Below, piece after piece: positions 62,283 through 64,000 of a stretch of 64,000 nucleotides of DNA. How positions within the stretch are numbered: the stretch's first letter is position 1; every line of letters begins with the position of its first letter. Under the pieces are notes generated by a model. The model was not told where the DNA came from. It saw nothing but the letters and a program-made list of their open reading frames with translations, and did no database searches. Where the stretch lies: assembly GCA_015178975.1 (NCBI GenBank), contig WHVD01000156.1, forward strand, positions 1 through 64,000. The letters are read 5' to 3'. Source of the stretch: Hysterangium stoloniferum. Its lineage: Eukaryota; Basidiomycota; Agaricomycetes; Hysterangiales; Hysterangiaceae. Position numbers and translations under genes: made by a program.

Positions 62283-64000
62283 TAACGAATCCACGGAGTC
62301 TGGGCCAAGTGTATTCTCTTCTTATTAATGATAGAGTTTTGTTGTACCCAAAATGTCCTGAGAGTGGATGATCATGTTTGTATTGAAGGATCCTGAGGCG
62401 GAGGCCATCGGAGTCTGGTACATAGATTTGATCGTCAAGTCTAATGAAACCATGCTGATCAAGAGACCACCGAGGTTGATTGGGGTCCACGGGATTGTCA
62501 AGGTGAGCTTTAGTTATCAGGTCTAGTGGAATTGCCGATAGAATATCTTGATGTAACTTCTCAATATCCATAATGATAATTCCATGGACAATGGGATTGA
62601 TGAGGAAAGTTGTGCAGACCGATGTGGTAAGTTGTTGATTTGTGAAAATAGGTTTCAGGTTGTGCGGGTTTACCATGGCATAGTCGTTGCTCCCCTCTTT
62701 AGGATAGACGTCCCATCGTCTAGTTAAAGCGTTGGGTTTGCCACTGAGATGGCCAGGTCGAAAGCGGATAATCATGTTGAAAGCAGATAGATATTCAGAC
62801 CTGCGGGCCTGCTGATGGGTCAAAAGTTTTGTGGTAGAAAAGTATTCCAGGTTTTTGTGATCTGTTACAACATCAATCGGAGTTCCCGAGCCTTCCAAAT
62901 GGTGTCACCACACTTTGAAAGCTCAAATGTTTGCCAGGAGTTCCTTATCATGAATGTTGTAGTTGAGCTCTGCTCCAGTAAAAGTCTGGGACAGAAAGGC
63001 CATGGGGTGGACTTCTCCATCGGAGTCCTGGATAGACAGAATGGTTCCAAGTGCATAGTTGGGGGTATCCATTTCGACAATGAGCGGGAAGTCCAGTTTC
63101 CAATGTGACAGAATAGGAGCTGAGGAAAAAGAATTTTTTAAAAGATTGAAAGCTTTTTGACACTTATCATTAAAATTCCACAGAGTATCCTTACATGTAA
63201 GATGGGTAAGGGGTACTGTGATGTTGGAATATCCACAGATAAACCATTGGTAAAAATTGGCAAAGCCGAGGAAGGATTGTATATCTTTAAATTTTCAGGG
63301 TTCAGGCCAATCTTTGATGACTTGCACTTTAGTTTCATCCATGCAGAGTCCGTCGGGTCCCATGATGAAACCCAGGTATTCCACGGAGTCCATGTCAAAA
63401 GTACATCTTTTACCATTCACAAATAAACCATGTTGTCTGAGTCTCCAGAGAACTTCATGGACTTGTTTGTCGTGTTCCACGGGATTCTCGGAGTAGATAA
63501 GAATGTCATCCAAGTAAACAATCACACATACATCGAGCATGTTGGAGAAAATGTCGTTGATAAAACATTGAAAAACAGATGGAACATTGGTGAGTCCAAA
63601 GGGCATCACCAACCACTTGAAGGCCCCATAGTGGGTTCTAAAAGTGGTTTTCCATTTGTCACCCACAGCAATCCAGAACAAATGATAGGCGTGTTTGAGA
63701 TCTATTTTGGTGTAAATCCAGGCATTCTGCAGAGCATCGAGCAGATCAGATATAAGTGGGAGTGGATACTTATCCTTTTTGGTGACAGCATTGAGTCCTC
63801 TAAAATCAACACATAGTCAAAGGGATCCATCCTTTTTTCTGACAAACAGAACAGGTGCTCCAAAAGGAGACTTTGAAGGTCGGATAAAACCTATGGACAA
63901 ATGTTCATCCAGGAAATCACAGATTGTGGAAAGTTCCGTGGACAAGAGCGGATAAATATGTCCTAGGGGTGGTTGGGTGCCGTCTTCGAGATCGATTTTT
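62283..64000 (-). pseudogene. Ty3 element 3 reverse transcriptase and RNase H
   Basis: Minus strand from the window edge: [41 protein letters not shown] and the catalytic YLDD at 63505-63516, then CTFDMDSVEYLGFIMGPDG and VIKDWPEP. After a frame change, FLGFANFYQ and RNase H (LIVEMDTPNYALGTILS, DVVTDHKNLEYFS) follow. The linker to the integrase zinc domain (HDHPLSGHFGYNKTLSLIRREYTWPRLRGFV) runs up to the foldback insertion. Frame changes near 63300 and 62950 make it non-functional. The residue after ET in the RNase H motif is Met-Asp-Thr, so DAS is altered. Confidence 0.9.

Larger units (their letters stand above)
53571..64000 (-). mobile_element. Ty3/gypsy element 3 with nested insertions (runs off the window)
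   Basis: On the minus strand the order is RT (beyond 64000 to about 63295), RNase H, integrase, chromodomain (to 56004), convergent Zn-cluster gene (on +, 54850-55815), polypurine tract and 3' LTR (54624-53571). It is inserted in the integrase region of copia element 2. Within it lie the MITE at 56300-56920 and the foldback element at 57831-62282. Without these insertions the visible part would be about 5.4 kb. Confidence 0.9.

Noticed and set aside
1..64000. tRNA or rRNA genes
   Set aside because: I found no cloverleaf with A and B boxes or rRNA core sequence; the tRNA-like words after LTRs are primer sites only.

Overview
The window looks like a gene-poor, transposon-rich stretch of a basidiomycete (Agaricomycetes) genome. 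The support is: short GT-AG introns of about 45-115 nt; several Ty3/gypsy elements with chromodomain integrases; Ty1/copia elements; a multi-intron basidiomycete-type cytochrome P450; a Furry/Tao3/Mor2-type cell-morphogenesis gene fragment; and a helical protein family resembling the N-terminal parts of basidiomycete NACHT/NLR-type proteins. A Rhizoctonia-like member of Cantharellales is my best guess, from general family resemblance only.

Layout. 1-9394: two decayed Ty3/gypsy elements in + orientation. Each is followed by a convergent (minus-strand) gene with a coiled coil and a Zn2Cys6-type cysteine cluster, then a polypurine tract and a 3' LTR. 9395-17780: a tandem array of three paralogous glycoprotein-like membrane proteins. 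Copies 2 and 3 have been fused in frame by loss of the spacer between them. 17781-18778: a Pro/Gln/Tyr-repeat protein with a DUF6593-like tail and one in-frame amber codon. 19514-21557: the 3' part of a Tao3/Furry-like gene (minus). 21558-23993: a complete non-autonomous copia-type element with 206-bp LTRs and a perfect target-site duplication (TSD). 23994-25855: a third copy of the Zn-cluster gene, cut by a solo LTR. 25884-29564: two minus-strand copies of the helical family. 31106-36340: a full copia element (minus), with TSD but disabled pol. 37350-50340: a patchwork of segmental duplications carrying helical-family copies, LINE 3' ends, solo LTRs and three P450 copies (one apparently intact, one with a 4-bp deletion, one inverted fragment). 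50970-53570: a second copia element (+), truncated. 53571-64000: a third Ty3 element (minus) running off the window. It carries its own convergent Zn-cluster gene (+), a 621-bp MITE and a 4452-bp palindromic foldback element built around a decamer satellite.

The main biological threads are these. (i) A repeated architecture of Ty3 pol facing a multi-exon Zn2Cys6/coiled-coil gene occurs in three elements, plus one orphan. (ii) A copia family may have an autonomous member and a coding-less partner that share PBS, PPT and LTR ends. (iii) Two non-autonomous DNA elements can be defined exactly by 3-bp TSDs inside known retroelement reading frames. (iv) Tandem membrane-protein genes are nearly identical at both ends but divergent in the ectodomain. 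(v) Retroelement decay is dominated by TGA at positions where relatives have arginine. Coordinates of introns, LTRs and TSDs were read by eye; no alignment or database search was run.
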